Positions 10,793-20,880 of a stretch of 64,000 nt of DNA are shown here, in pieces. Numbering within the stretch: position 1 is the first letter of the stretch; every line of letters begins with the position of its first letter. Source of the stretch: Symbiodinium natans (Eukaryota > Sar > Dinophyceae > Suessiales > Symbiodiniaceae). Both the position numbers and the translations under genes were made by a program. The notes beneath the pieces were generated by a model. It ran no database searches. It had not been told where the DNA came from and saw nothing but the letters and a program-made list of their open reading frames with translations. Where the stretch lies: contig CAJNDS010001802.1 of assembly GCA_905221605.1 (NCBI GenBank), forward strand, positions 428,922-492,921, read 5' to 3'.

Positions 10793-10865
10793 GCTGGAAC
10801 GTGAGCAGGAGGCAGCCAAACCAGCCAGCAAGGCGCCAGGCCTTGCTTTGGAGCAGCCGCGGAAG
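10793..10865 (+). CDS. Exon candidate, charged helix
   Basis: After 'aacccag'. Reads LEREQEAAKPASKAPGLA and continues EQPRK. Ala/Lys/Glu-rich linker texture with a GGAAG|GC donor. Flanked by telomere-type arrays in opposite orientations. Confidence 0.36.
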
Positions 10866-11271
10866 GCGCGGTTCAGGGTTTAGGGCTTAGGGTTTAGGGT
10901 TTAGGGAGGTCACATGGAGGTCACGTCAGGTAAAGTCAGGATATCAGGGCTCCAAGGAATGGAGCGGATTTAGCGGTGGCAGAGGATGTTGAGGGCTCAC
11001 CAGGTTTTTTCAGAGCTTACAAGGGCCTTGAGGAGTCTTATATACAGGGGCTTTGCGGCCTAAGCCCCCGAAACTCCGTTTTTCCAAAGCCGAACAACTG
11101 AACTCCAACTCTAGCACCCTGTGAGGGATAGCGCAGCTCGTGCAACAAATGCCCTAAAACCTTTGGACCCTAAGTCTGGAAATGCTTCCTAGGGTTTGGG
11201 GGTTTGGCCTTTTAGGATTCAGGGCATGGGGTTTCCGCGGGCCCAACCACTTGGCTCCACTTGGTCGACAG

Positions 11272-11318
11272 GTCCGCGCGCTGCGTGGCCTGCCTGCACT
11301 GAGCCTAAGGCCTCGAAG
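11272..11318 (+). CDS. Exon candidate, short
   Basis: Between 'gtcgacag' and CGAAG|GTTGGG. One open frame reads PRAAWPACTEPKASK; another (VRALRGLPALSL) is equally open. Good splice sites, weak protein evidence. Confidence 0.22.
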
Positions 11319-11525
11319 GTTGGGTTCGAAAGTCTAGCCACACGGGGTGCCAAAAGGTCACAGACTTCCGGTCATTTGAGCCAGCACTGCTGGGCTATAC
11401 AAAGATGAGAGTCAAGAGCAGGAAAGCATCCCCAGACCCTGCACCCTGAACTCTCAACCCTATGAGGTCGGGTGGAGACTGCCAGCAAGGGATAAACCCT
11501 CTTGCCTTTAAGCCTTACCTTAGGT

Positions 11526-11566
11526 ATGTATATATATATATATATATAGATAGATAGATAGACAGG
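11526..11566. repeat. (TA)n(GATA)n microsatellite
   Basis: About 20 bp of TA followed by four GATA units. Confidence 0.85.
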
Positions 11567-11576
11567 GCTTGCTCAG

Positions 11577-11726
11577 GTTATTTGGGTGTTCTTCCGGGCA
11601 TCCCCATTGGGGGGACGTCCCCTCGAGGTCGCCTCATCCGCTGGCACCGCGCCTTTGATGAGCCGCTGAGCGTGCTGCCCGTGGCCTTTGCCGCCTGGAG
11701 CCCTCCGTGCACAGAAACGCTGGGAG
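11577..11726 (+). CDS. Exon candidate, W-motif protein
   Basis: From 'gctcag' to GGGAG|GTTGCC, 150 bases. Reads GRLIRWHRAFDEPLSVLP and continues VAFAAWSPPC: two repeat-like segments, R-W-H-R-A-F and V-A-F-A-A-W. Third positions are strongly GC-rich, unlike the surroundings. One of the longer exons of the locus. Confidence 0.45.
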
Positions 11727-12003
11727 GTTGCCATTCAGGGTTTCGAATATCAGAGGGTTTATCAGTTTATCAGCTTTCGAGTCGTTTCTGCTTCTTCAGC
11801 TGGAGGGTTTAAGGAGTGTGTCTGAGAAGCTTGTGGACTCGTCAGACCGAGTTCAGGGAAACTTTCCTCAACCCTGAGCCGTGAATCCAAATGAAAGGGC
11901 AGAGCGGCAGAGTAAACCATCTGCAGACGTAGCCCGTTGCGCCCAAGACTCTAGACTGCTGAACGGCCCGGAAGCCGGCTTTGGGGTTCAAGGTTTAGGT
12001 GAG

Positions 12004-12056
12004 GGTTTAGGGTTTAGGGTTCAGAGTTTAGAGTTTATAGGGTTCAGGGTTTAGAG
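12004..12056. repeat. Degenerate telomere-type array (TTTAGGG)n
   Basis: About seven units with TTCAGGG and TTTAGAG variants. Confidence 0.75.
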
Positions 12057-12545
12057 TTGCTTCAGGGTTTCGAGCTTTGTGCCTTTGTGGCGGCAGGACG
12101 TTGATCACGGTGGAGGATGGCATTGAGTCGCGTGCGCAAGGCAGGCTGATAGGTCGAACCTAGATCTCTTGTGATGGAGTGGCCAGTCCTGGTGTGTGCA
12201 TTGTATGACGTCTGTACGTCAGCATGTATGATGCCTATTCTGCGTGTAAAACCTTTAGGCTCTGTTTGACGGGAGGTTTGCGCAGTTTTGGGTACGTAAG
12301 ATTGTCCAAATGTTCCATGGAAATGTTCAGATGTTCCTTTTCAAGCAACTTAGTCGGGAGGATGCACCTGCCTTGCAAAGTACTCGCTGTTCGGTTGCTC
12401 GGCAAGGCCTCGTACTTCAACCCAGGACCCCCAAAAACCCTAAACTTCAGGTCTTGTGGATCATTCTGCGTGTTTGCGCAGTCGCTGCTTGGCTGCAGCC
12501 AGCTATGGGTTGTGGCTGGATGTGGGCGACTTAGTGCGATAATTG

Positions 12546-12699
12546 CTTGGAGGTTCCTTGGCGGATGGCAGGCGAGTCATAAGTACTCCTCCGCCCGCAA
12601 AAAGTGCAAACAGACCTGCCCAGCCACAAGTGGACGTCCCCTGTTTGAAAACCTCCAATAACTCTACTACCAAGTTAGATCCACCCATGAACCCACAAG
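12546..12699. repeat. Family-1 element, diverged
   Basis: Left end 'cttggaggttccttggcgg' and right end 'cacccatgaacccacaag' retain the family termini with several changes. The interior is longer than in the 7877 copy. Confidence 0.45.
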
Positions 12700-12933
12700 T
12701 GAAGTAGGAGATTCTCGAGAGCACGTGCGCTGCTGAAATCTGATTCCTCCTGTGGCTGAAGCTGAACTTTCGCGAAATCCAATTCCCGCTGCCGCTTCAG
12801 CTTCGGAAACGGGTTGACCTGACCTTCCATCATTACTTTCTTTACTTGGCGTTGCTTCGCTGCCCTTTGCGTTACGATGCCTATGCACGTTTCAGGGTTC
12901 GACTTCTCCCCGTGATTCCTGTCCCTTTGCAAG

Positions 12934-13008
12934 GCTTCCGCCTGGCTGCCGAGCGGTTGTTGAAACGGCGGGTGGCGGCAATGCAGAGGCATGGCTTGGG
13001 CGCTTGGG
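12934..13008 (+). CDS. Exon candidate, W-motif protein
   Basis: Strong pyrimidine-rich acceptor 'tgtccctttgcaag' and a CTTGGG|GTTCAA donor. Reads FRLAAERLLKRRVAAMQRHG then L-G-A-W: a long basic helix with W at the exon edge. GC-rich third positions. Confidence 0.44.
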
Positions 13009-13104
13009 GTTCAACCAGCTTGACGTAAGCTTTGTACCTGAACTCGAAAACCTTGCAAATCTTCAACTCGGCACCCGAATCTTAACTTCTCACATGCTCC
13101 CCAG

Positions 13105-13230
13105 ATGGCAGCTGGTCGCGCGAGCGTTTGCAGCCTTCCTGGCGGGGCGGCAGCGGAGGCGGCGGCTCTCCGTGGTGACGCGCCTCTGCGCCGGGGTCGA
13201 CCTGCTCACCTTGAGGCCGCCCGTGCGCGG
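13105..13230 (+). CDS. Exon candidate, W-motif protein
   Basis: After 'atgctccccag'. Reads WQLVARAFAAFLAGRQRRRR, then LSVVTRLCAGVDLLTL: the F-A-A-F core replaces F-x-x-W and is followed by the basic run expected of the repeat. GT donor at 13231. Phase does not join directly to the 12934 exon, so a missed exon or another edge is likely. Confidence 0.44.
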
Positions 13231-13261
13231 GTGCATTTTTACTTGAGCAAATTTGGTAGCT

Positions 13262-13350
13262 TCTCTATAAGTGATGGTCCCTTTTGGGTTGCTGTTATAA
13301 GACGGCCCCTAAGATCTTAGGGCACCCACATTTTTGTAAGAACTGACCAA
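13262..13350. repeat. Inverted-repeat element related to family 3
   Basis: 'ggtcccttttgggttgctgttataagacggc' type core resembles 53528 and 60817. Ends diverged. Confidence 0.4.
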
Positions 13351-13699
13351 ATGCAGGTCACAGGGGTTCAAAGCTGAGTTTTTGCCTGTTTTGGAGATGG
13401 GGCTCCTTCTTCCCTCCATCCCTCTCCATCCCTGTTCTGAACCCAAAGCCCGAAACCGCAAGCCCCAAGAAAGCGCTGAGCTCTAGCTCCGTTCCGAAGG
13501 CGACAATTGTCGAAAGTAGGGACCTTAAACCTCCAGGGTCCTGCGAAAAGATTGTTTCCGGCTTCGATTCAGGCTTTCGGGCTTGGAGGGCTGAATCTGT
13601 GCCAGGCCCTCTTGGGATCTCTTGGGCCTTCTGCTTAAACCCTACACCCCAGACCTCCCTAAACCCCTTTTCAGGAGGGCTCTGCTCCAGTGGTCTCAG

Positions 13700-13782
13700 C
13701 TTCTGCACTTCCGATGGAAGCTGCGAGCTTCTGGGGAGAAGAGAACCTTCGAGGCCTTCCACGCCCGGATTTCTTGGAAGTG
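13700..13782 (+). CDS. Exon candidate, W-motif protein
   Basis: After 'gtggtctcag'. Reads LLHFRWKLRASGEKRTFEAF then HARISWKW: two W-containing basic helical repeats about 23 residues apart. The frame reaches a stop just beyond, so a GT donor at 13780 or 13783 is needed. A competing frame is also open, but its product has no repeat character. Confidence 0.5.
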
Positions 13783-14054
13783 GTTGCAGTGATTGATGTG
13801 GTTCAGGGTTGCTGGGGTGGCTATGAGTGGTGTCGCCACCTGCCCCATTTTTGTTTTAGAATATGTAACTGCTCTTACGACTCCTACAATGCACTAATGC
13901 ACTATCGGTCATGCGCCCGTTGCTGCAATCATGCGCTCGTTTGCAGGATGCCCAAAGACCCTGGAACCCAAAAGCCTGAAGCCTAAGCCGACCTTAAAAA
14001 CCCTGAAGGCCCTAAACGCTAAGCAGCCTTATTGAAGCCGAGTGCCTCCTGCAG

Positions 14055-14129
14055 CCGGACGTCAGGCGCAGGCGAAGGGTTTAGCTGTGCGGCTTCTGCG
14101 GTTTCACAGCTCCCTGGCGAAGCGTCAGG
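14055..14129 (+). CDS. Exon candidate, basic helix
   Basis: After 'cctcctgcag'. Reads GRQAQAKGLAVRLLRFHSSL then AKRQ; L-L-R-F-H may be a degenerate repeat with F in place of W. GT donor at 14130. Confidence 0.44.
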
Positions 14130-15185
14130 GTACTGTCCGGGTACAGCTTAACGTTGAGGGATTGGGGGGGTCTAGAGTTCTTGTGGTTGAGAATTTTTCG
14201 GTTCCAACTCGGGGGAGTCTCTGCAGAGTTGTGATACTCTCTTGGACCTCTGTTCTACAAGCAAGGCTCGAGGGTTTCAGCACCACCCTGCCATGTATGA
14301 CCGGTGTCGTGTCTTGCTGGTGGCATCTCATGCTAGGGCCACCTCTCTTAGGATTGTGCCATGTGGGAGATTCGACGTCTAGGAAGGTGCCAGGGGACAG
14401 CAGTGTATCCTTGCAGAAAGTGCGCCGATTGAGGGTTCAGGCGGAGGGGTCAATTTAAGTGGCCTTGGCACTTCTGGGATTCGAGAGAGCTCGAAACCCG
14501 AACCAGGCTCCACGCACTCATTCATCTCCTTGGCCATTGTCTGGACGGGTTGGAGAAGTTGGTCCCTGAGGCGGCTTAGGGCGGCCGGTGGCACTCGGGC
14601 GTAGCGTGGCCCTAGGAGGAATTCGTTTGGAGGGTTCAGGGTAGGTAGTAGGGTACGTGGGGTTTGCTAAGAGGAGTCTTCGGCAATGTGCTGCCATGTT
14701 TCAAGGGCGCTGAGCCAGCCCTTCTCTCAACGTTGGGCTGGGAACTGAAATCCAACGGCGAAAGGTCCTAAGCATTGTCGCCGTCAGCCTTCCTGTATCA
14801 TACCCAGACACTGAACCCCAATCACGTCATGCTTCGAAGGCGCTGAGTGCGGGCTCATAGCACCAATGGAAGAATTGAAAAGGGGCCAGCCCTAAATCCT
14901 AAGCGACGCCGAGCCCTAAACCCTAAATGAACCCTAGACCCTTTTTGAGCTTTTCTTGACAGGAACCGGCCCCTTTTGCGGCCTGCAGCTCAGAGTATTT
15001 GTCCGTGACTCCATGGTAGATTTCCCCCTTCCCCCCCAAATGGGGAGTCTAGCCCTAAGGCTCCAAGGACTCTTATTTAAGGTTTTTCTGGGCCCAAAGG
15101 CCTTATCATACAAGGCTTTTTGGGGGGCGATTTTGAGGCTAAGGGTAATGCGGGGGTACAAAGAAAGCCTTCAAACCCCGCCAAG

Positions 15186-15243
15186 GCTGCGGCTCGAGCG
15201 CCTGACAGACGTGCAGCGGTCAGCCACGAAGCGGAGCAACTCG
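15186..15243 (+). CDS. Exon candidate, helical
   Basis: Between 'gccaag' and AACTCG|GTCTCT. Reads AAARAPDRRAAVSHEAEQL, an Ala/Arg/Glu helix. A second open frame (RLRLERLTDVQRSATKR) is also helical, so the frame is undecided. Confidence 0.3.
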
Positions 15244-15639
15244 GTCTCTACATTGAGCTGGATTGAGGGCATCTAGGGCTTCTAGGGGTACATGGAGCCT
15301 AGGGACCTTAAACCCCTAAACTCTAAATCCGGGTACAGGCTTTCGGCGTTCGGCGTCGCGGAGCAGAAGTTATCTAAAGCCCGAAGCGTGCCTTCAAGCT
15401 TGAAAGCTGTGCCACTTTCATTTCGGGTTTACAGTGGAGTTTTGGGTATAGGCTTTATAGGCTTTATAAGGTTTAGGGTTTAGGAGTACCTCCGTGCTTC
15501 TCTTGTAACACTCTTGTAACCCTCGCCAGATGCGAGACTATTTGGTTTAGGATGTAGAGTTTAGATGAAGGTTTCGATCGTGCATCGAGTTTGGGGCTTT
15601 GGGTAGACGTTCTACTATCTCGTGGTCTGCGAATGTCAG

Positions 15640-15714
15640 GACTATGCCGAGAGCTCTTCCAGTGCTGGTTCTGCGTGGCCTACCGTGCCCGGCGCGAGTC
15701 TGGCGGCAGCGAAA
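15640..15714 (+). CDS. Exon candidate, W-motif protein
   Basis: After 'gaatgtcag'. Reads LCRELFQCWFCVAYRARRES, with L-F-Q-C-W and a basic tail. The right edge is uncertain. Another frame stays open further. Confidence 0.36.
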
Positions 15715-15868
15715 AGATACGTCATAAGCAAATTCGAAGCAAGTAGTCTTCGAGCTCAATCTGGTACGGGTCTCGCTCATGCGATCGTTTCCGAGTCTTG
15801 TTTTGGGGCACGAGGTATATCTATATAATCCCAAAATAGAGAGGCGTATCTCTAGATACACGTGTACT

Positions 15869-15871
<3 letters not shown>

Positions 15872-15925
<54 letters not shown>

Positions 15926-16190
15926 ATATGTATTATTCATACTTTTCTTTCACAACAAATATGGCACATAAGTTTATGTGTATATACATACACACAACAT
16001 ACATTTTCGATACGTAATATGTATATATACATACAAGTGTAAACAAACAAATAAATAAATATAAATTCATACACACATAGATACATGAATAGATAAACAA
16101 ATAGATAATATATATATATATATGTATACATATATATATATATGTATACATACATATATATGTATACATATATATATATACACACACACA
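15872..16190. repeat. (AC)n(AT)n and TATA/CATA-rich low-complexity block
   Basis: Pure (CA)n then (TA)n, followed by about 250 bp of ATAC/ATAT/AAAC words, the most AT-rich segment of this part of the window. No gene seen. Confidence 0.9.
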
Positions 16191-16287
16191 TCGCGAGGTT
16201 GCTCCTGAATCCGCTGTCCGTTGTCTTCACCGCCTGGAAGGCGGCTCGAGAATGTGAAAAAGGCTTTTCTTGGCGTTAAATTTTCAG

Positions 16288-16668
16288 GGTTTAAGATCGA
16301 CCGGCGACCCCACAAGTCAACCTTCTAGTGATTCTAGTGACTGGGACAGAAGCCCCCAGCCCCAAATCCCAAGTCTTAACGCTCGAAATTCGGCCTACAC
16401 GCCCAAAAGCCCTGTAAAAGCCAACCCCGAGGCCGCCCGCGGCGCAAGACCCCGCCTTGCAGAATTGGTGCCGAGCAGCTCTCTCGCCATAGAAAGAATG
16501 GTTGAGGGGCACACGAAACTAGGGAGCGAGGATTTGTATAGGGAACATGCAAGGGTTCTGCCTGGGAAGGTTAAAAGGGAGCACAATGTCCGCCCAAGCT
16601 CCAGACAAACCGAGACCCCAAGCCCAAAACGCCCAGGCCTCAGCTGGGGCACGCAGACCAGCTTCTAG
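16288..16668 (+). CDS. Long open segment, Ser/Pro-rich, possible exon
   Basis: Stays open for about 125 codons to a TAG. It begins with a Ser/Pro-rich part (TSQPSSDSSDWDRSPQP), passes SLAIERMVEGHTKLGSEDLY and ends basic (RQTETPSPKRPGL). The composition suits a disordered linker of the W-motif protein or a 3' end. No clear upstream acceptor, and a chance frame is possible. Confidence 0.25.
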   Translation, partial: GLRSTGDPTSQPSSDSSDWDRSPQPQIPSLNARNSAYTPKSPVKANPEAARGARPRLAELVPSSSLAIERMVEGHTKLGSEDLYREHARVLPGKVKREHNVRPSSRQTETPSPKRPGLSWGTQTSF

Positions 16669-16722
16669 CTACCATTGCTTTTGCTGTTGTTGTTTGGCTT
16701 TCGTCGACCGCATCGGTGGCAG

Positions 16723-16774
16723 GCATCTGGTCAAGTAGCCCTTGCACGACTCGTGACGTTTTGGTGCAGACAAG
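16723..16774 (+). CDS. Exon candidate, W-motif protein
   Basis: After 'tcggtggcag'. Reads ASGQVALARLVTFWCRQ with L-V-T-F-W-C-R, a good repeat match, ending at a GC donor. The frame stays open beyond, with another W (VLLPWHKEICR), so the exon could be longer. Confidence 0.45.
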
Positions 16775-16918
16775 GCAGTTGCAGAGCTGTGGCTTCCATG
16801 CCTGAGGAGGCAGGGCTTCTCCTTAACCCATCAGTGCTTCTCCCTTGGCACAAGGAAATCTGCAGATTATCTTTTCCCGAAAGCTTCAGCGAAGGGTTCT
16901 TCGAAAAAAAACGTTAGC

Positions 16919-17046
16919 CCTACCACACTACCACACACTCACACTACCATCACCACACTACAATCACCACACTACCATCACCACACTCCAATCACCACTA
17001 CCATCACCACACTCCAATCACCACACTCCACACTACCATCACATCA
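16919..17046. repeat. CACTACCATCAC-type tandem array
   Basis: Roughly 14-bp units such as 'ccacactaccatca' with insertions. First of five consecutive arrays. Confidence 0.9.
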
Positions 17047-17106
17047 CCTCCTCTATTAAATTCTCTCTTATTTCTTAGGCTGGGGTGGGTTTCGCCGCGG
17101 CTAGCG

Positions 17107-17440
17107 CGATGCACCCCTCTGCGGGGATCGTGCGTGTCGGAGCGCTCCCGCTGTGCGTTTTTGCGCATGTGGATTTGTCGCCGCGCACCCTCTGCGGGGA
17201 TCGTGCGTGTCGGAGCGCTCCCGCTGTGCGTTTTTGCGCATTGTACAACTTGCTTCGCACACCCTCTGCGGGGATCGTGCGTGTCGGAGCGCTCCCGCTG
17301 TGCGTTTTTGCGCATTGTACAACTTGCTTCGCACACCCTCTGCGGGGATCGTGCGTGTCGGAGCGCTCTTTCTGTGCGTTTTTGCGTATTTTCAAGCGTG
17401 GTCGTGCACCCTCTGCGGGGATCGTGCGTGTCGGACCCTT
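17107..17440. repeat. 74-bp minisatellite, about five copies
   Basis: The unit runs from 'ccctctgcggggatcgtgc' through 'gagcgctcccgctgtgcg' to 'gtacaacttgcttcgca'. Copies two to four are almost identical; the first and last are diverged or shortened. GC-rich and open in several frames, but the repeat has no protein-like conservation. Confidence 0.93.
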
Positions 17441-17445
17441 CCTCA

Positions 17446-18320
17446 CCTCTTCCTCTCCTCTTCCTCTGCTCTTCTTTTCCTCTTCTTTTCCTCTTCCTCT
17501 CCTCTTCCTCTCCTCTTCTTTTCCTCTTCCTCTCTTCTTCCTCTCCTCTTCCTCTCCTCTTCCTCTCCTCTTCCTCTCCTCTTCCTCTCCTCTTCCTCTC
17601 CTCTTCCTCTCCTCTTCCTCTCCTCTTCTTTTCCTCTTCCTCTCCTCTTCCTCTCCTCTTCCTCTTCTCTTCCTCTCCTCTTCCTCTCCTCTTCCTCTCC
17701 TCTTCCTCTCCTCTTCCTCTCCTCTTCCTCTGCTCTTCTTTTCCTCTTCTTTTCCTCTTCCTCTCCTCTTCCTCTCCTCTTCTTTTCCTCTTCCTCTCCT
17801 CTTCCTCTCCTCTTCCTCTCCTCTTCCTCTCCTCTCCTCTTCCTCTCCTCTTCCTCTGCTCTTCCTCTGCTCTTCCTCTCCTCTTCTTTTCCTCTTCCTT
17901 TCTTCTTCCTCTCCTCTTCCTCTCCTCTTCCTCTCCTCTTCCTCTCCTCTTCCTCTCCTCTTCCTCTCCTCTTCTTTTCCTCTTCCTCTCCTCTTCCTCT
18001 CCTCTTCTTCCTCTCCTCTTCTTCCTCTCCTCCTCTTCCTCTCCTCTTCCTCTCCTCTTCCTCTCCTCTTCCTCTCCTCTTCCTCTCCTCTTCTTTTCCT
18101 CTTCCTCTCCTCTTCCTCTCCTCTTCCTCTCCTCTTCTTTTCCTCTTCCTTTCTTCTTCCTCTCCTCTTCCTCTCCTCTTCCTCTCCTCTTCCTCTCCTC
18201 TTCCTCTCCTCTTCCTCTCCTCTTCCTCTCCTCTTCCTCTCCTCTTCCTCTCCTCTTCCTCTCCTCTTCCTCTCCTCTTCCTCTCCTCTTCCTCTGCTCT
18301 TCTTTTCTTCTTCCTCTCCT
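17446..18320. repeat. Homopyrimidine (CCTCTTCCTCT)n tract
   Basis: About 875 bp that is almost all C and T on the + strand, broken by a few G. Mirror-symmetric, a classic candidate for intramolecular triplex (H-DNA). Its minus-strand Arg/Glu/Lys translations are artefacts. Confidence 0.95.
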
Positions 18321-18726
18321 GGAAAGTCGACTTTTGTAGTACAAACGTAGTACGCCGCGGACGCCCGGAGCTGCCGTGGCTGGAAAGTCGACTTTTTGCA
18401 GTACAAACGTAGTACGCCGCGGACGCCCGGAGCTGCCGTGGCTGGAAAGTCGACTTTTTGTAGTACAAATGTAGTACGCCGCGGACGCCCGGAGCTGCCG
18501 TACCGTAGCTGGAAAGTCGACTTTTTGTAGTACAAACGTAGTACGCCGCGGACGCCAGGAGCTGCCGTAGCTGGAAAGTCGACTTTTTGTAGTACAAACG
18601 TAGTACTTGTAGTACAAACGTAGTACGCCGCGGACGCCCGGAGCTGCTGTGGCTGGAAAGTCGACTTTTTGTAGTACAAACGTAGTACGCCGCGGACGCC
18701 CGGAGCTGCCGTAGCTGGAAAGTCGC
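18321..18726. repeat. 62-bp minisatellite, six to seven copies
   Basis: The unit starts 'ggaaagtcgactttttgtag', continues 'tacaaacgtagtacgccgc' and ends 'ggacgcccggagctgcc'. One copy (18590-18625) carries an extra 'ttgtagtacaaacgtagtac' insertion. The GTAGTAC words form a short inverted repeat inside each unit. Confidence 0.95.
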
Positions 18727-18727
18727 T

Positions 18728-19510
18728 CTAGGGCTTCGAAAACATCGCAAATACCGTGGGCGCGGAACTCTGGGGCTTCGAAAACCTAGCAAATACCGTG
18801 GGCGCGGAACTCCGGGGCTTCGAAAACCTCGCAAACACCGTGGGCGCGGGCGCGAAACTCTGGGGCTTCGAAAACCTCACAAACACCGTGGGCGCGGAAC
18901 TCTGGAGCTTCGAAAACCTCGCAAATACCGTGGGCGCGGAACTCTGGGGCTTCGACAACGTCCAAAATCCGTGGGCGCGGAACTCTGGGGCTTCGAAAAC
19001 GTCGCAAATACCGTGGGCGCCTCTGGGGCGTCGAAAACCTCGCAAATACCGTGGGCGCGGAACTCTGGGGCTTCGAGAACGTCGCAAATACCGCGGGCGC
19101 GGAACTCTGGGGCTTCGAAAACGTCGCAAATACCGTGGGCGCGGAACTCTGGGGCTTCGAAAACGTTGCAAATACCGTGGGCGCGGAACTCTGGGGCTTC
19201 GAAAACGTCGCAAATACCATGGGCGCGGAACTCTGGGGCTTCGAAAACCTCACAAACACCGTGGGCGCGGAACTCTGGAGCTTCGAAAACCTCGCAAATA
19301 CCGTGGGCGCGGAACTCTGGGGCTTCGACAACGTCCAAAATCCGTGGGCGCGGAACTCATGGGGCTTCGAAAACGTCGCAAATACCGTGGGCGCGGAACT
19401 CTGGGGCTTCGAAAACCTCGCAAATACCGTGGGCGCGGAACTCCGGGGCTTCGAAAACCTCGCAAACACCGTGGGCGCGGAACTCTGGAGCTTCGAAAAC
19501 GGCGCAGCAA
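18728..19510. repeat. 42-bp minisatellite, about 18 copies
   Basis: The unit begins 'ggggcttcgaaaacctcgc', then 'aaataccgtgggcgcggaac'. As 42 is divisible by 3, several frames stay open for 150-290 codons on both strands with a 14-residue period (ELWGFENLANTVGA in one frame). A block of variants at 18871-18983 recurs at 19244-19357, showing higher-order duplication. Coding use is not supported; it continues the adjacent non-coding arrays. Confidence 0.93.
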
Positions 19511-20559
19511 ATAGCGCGACGGCTCTCGTGTGGGCGCGCAATCATTGTGGATGACATCTTGTCCTGCGCTCATGCACAGCTATGCTTTGATCTGTTCACA
19601 ACATGGCAGCAGGCGCCTCAGGCCATGTGGGACTTTTGCATGCTGGCATGTGTACGTGGTATCACCCCATTGCCGTCATCGCGCTACCATCGCCTCAACT
19701 ATACACGGCCTCTCTACACTGCCTATTCTATTCCATCTTCTTTGCGTTTCGCGTCCTTTTCGCTGTCGACGCGACACCTGCTTCCTATCCTACTACACCA
19801 CACCACGATCACCGCACTGACAACACAACCAACTCTACGTGTCAGTTGATATCTTCGCACTGATTGCTTTCGGGATAATCGGTGTCTAGTTGGATTCTTT
19901 TTGCACTTGCAGGCTCAGTCTAAGCCGATGTGTTGTGTCATTGGTACGATCACCTTTGGCGGTGTTCACGGGCTTCCTATCACAGATGCTGTGCTCGCAT
20001 GCACCTGAGTTCCGAAAGCAGCTTGATGTCATGGTGGCCAACAGAAGATATATTGCTGTCCATGACAGAGATCTGCTTGGTTCCATCTCTTGCCGAGTTC
20101 CAAGGGTTCGTAACAGCAATTTCTTACTTTGCCCAGTACAGCTATGCTGGACTTTTTCTGAACCTGAAATGGATTCTTCGGCATTAGCTGGACCAGCAAA
20201 TAATTGACTACACCGCCAGGGGGCACGCGGCGGCTGGCGCAACTGGCTTCGGCAGGCTCGGCCGTCAGAGTCATGAACCCAGCAAAAAGCTGCAGACCTG
20301 CTAAGACCAACTTGAAGGAGCCCTAGAGCCCAGCAAAGGCTCAGCAAGGTGTTGATGTACAGTTTTCTTGGTTGGTCCCTGAGTTTTGCATATTTTGGCC
20401 GATTTTGGCCAGACTCTCGCCGAAAGACGCCAGTACCGGTGGCTGCGCAGACGGCGATATGCGGAGGCTGGGCTCTTCTGGGGATGCCGCTGGCCTGATG
20501 CTATTTACATAAATCCGTGGCATTCGCGGATAAAATCAGCGGACTCAGCAATATTTCAG

Positions 20560-20643
20560 CAGTTGGAATCTGCTGTTCTTTCCTGCCAGAGCTGTGAGGA
20601 ACAATGTTCGGGAAGAATGATGGAGCTTGTCCTAGCTTCGCAG
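20560..20643 (+). CDS. Exon candidate, Cys-rich helix
   Basis: Twenty-eight codons in phase 0-0 from 'gcaatatttcag' to TCGCAG|GTCACA, both consensus-quality sites. Reads QLESAVLSCQSCEEQCSG, then MMELVLASQ. Helical with four Cys and no W motif. A CCCTAAA array begins about 15 bp downstream. Confidence 0.45.
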
Positions 20644-20652
20644 GTCACACCC

Positions 20653-20712
20653 GAAACCCTAAACCCTAAACCCTAACCCTAAACCCGAAACCCTAAATCC
20701 TAAACCCCAAAA
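20653..20712. repeat. Interstitial telomere-type array (CCCTAAA)n
   Basis: About eight units with CCCGAAA and CCCTAAT variants, at the start of the intron following the 20560 exon. Confidence 0.88.
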
Positions 20713-20801
20713 CCGCGCCTTCCCTGTCAGGCAGCTCTGGCACTCCGAGGTGTGCGGCAGGCATCTGCTCTGTGACTCCAAGAACCCTATCCCTGGCCCT
20801 A

Positions 20802-20880
20802 CTTGGAGGTTCATGGGTAGTTATAAGTAGGGAATTATCAGTACCCTAAATAAGGCTATAGTTACATTTGCCAGAATTTG
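20802..20880. repeat. Family-1 element, left half only
   Basis: Left end 'cttggaggttcatgggtag' identical to the 7877 copy. The interior shares 'accctaaataaggctatagt' style words, but no right terminus is found. Confidence 0.55.

Noticed and set aside
15933-16315. Tyr/Ile-rich minus-strand frames
   Set aside because: Translations of TATA/CATA low-complexity DNA.
17004-18834. Long minus-strand Arg/Glu/Lys frames (over 460 codons) and + strand Ser/Leu/Pro frames
   Set aside because: Produced by the homopyrimidine tract and neighbouring minisatellites; every frame is open and no codon bias distinguishes one.
18756-19849. 14-residue repeat proteins from the 42-bp array
   Set aside because: Several overlapping frames on both strands are equally open. 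A tail frame (AQLCFDLFTTWQQA) resembles the W motif but lacks splice support.
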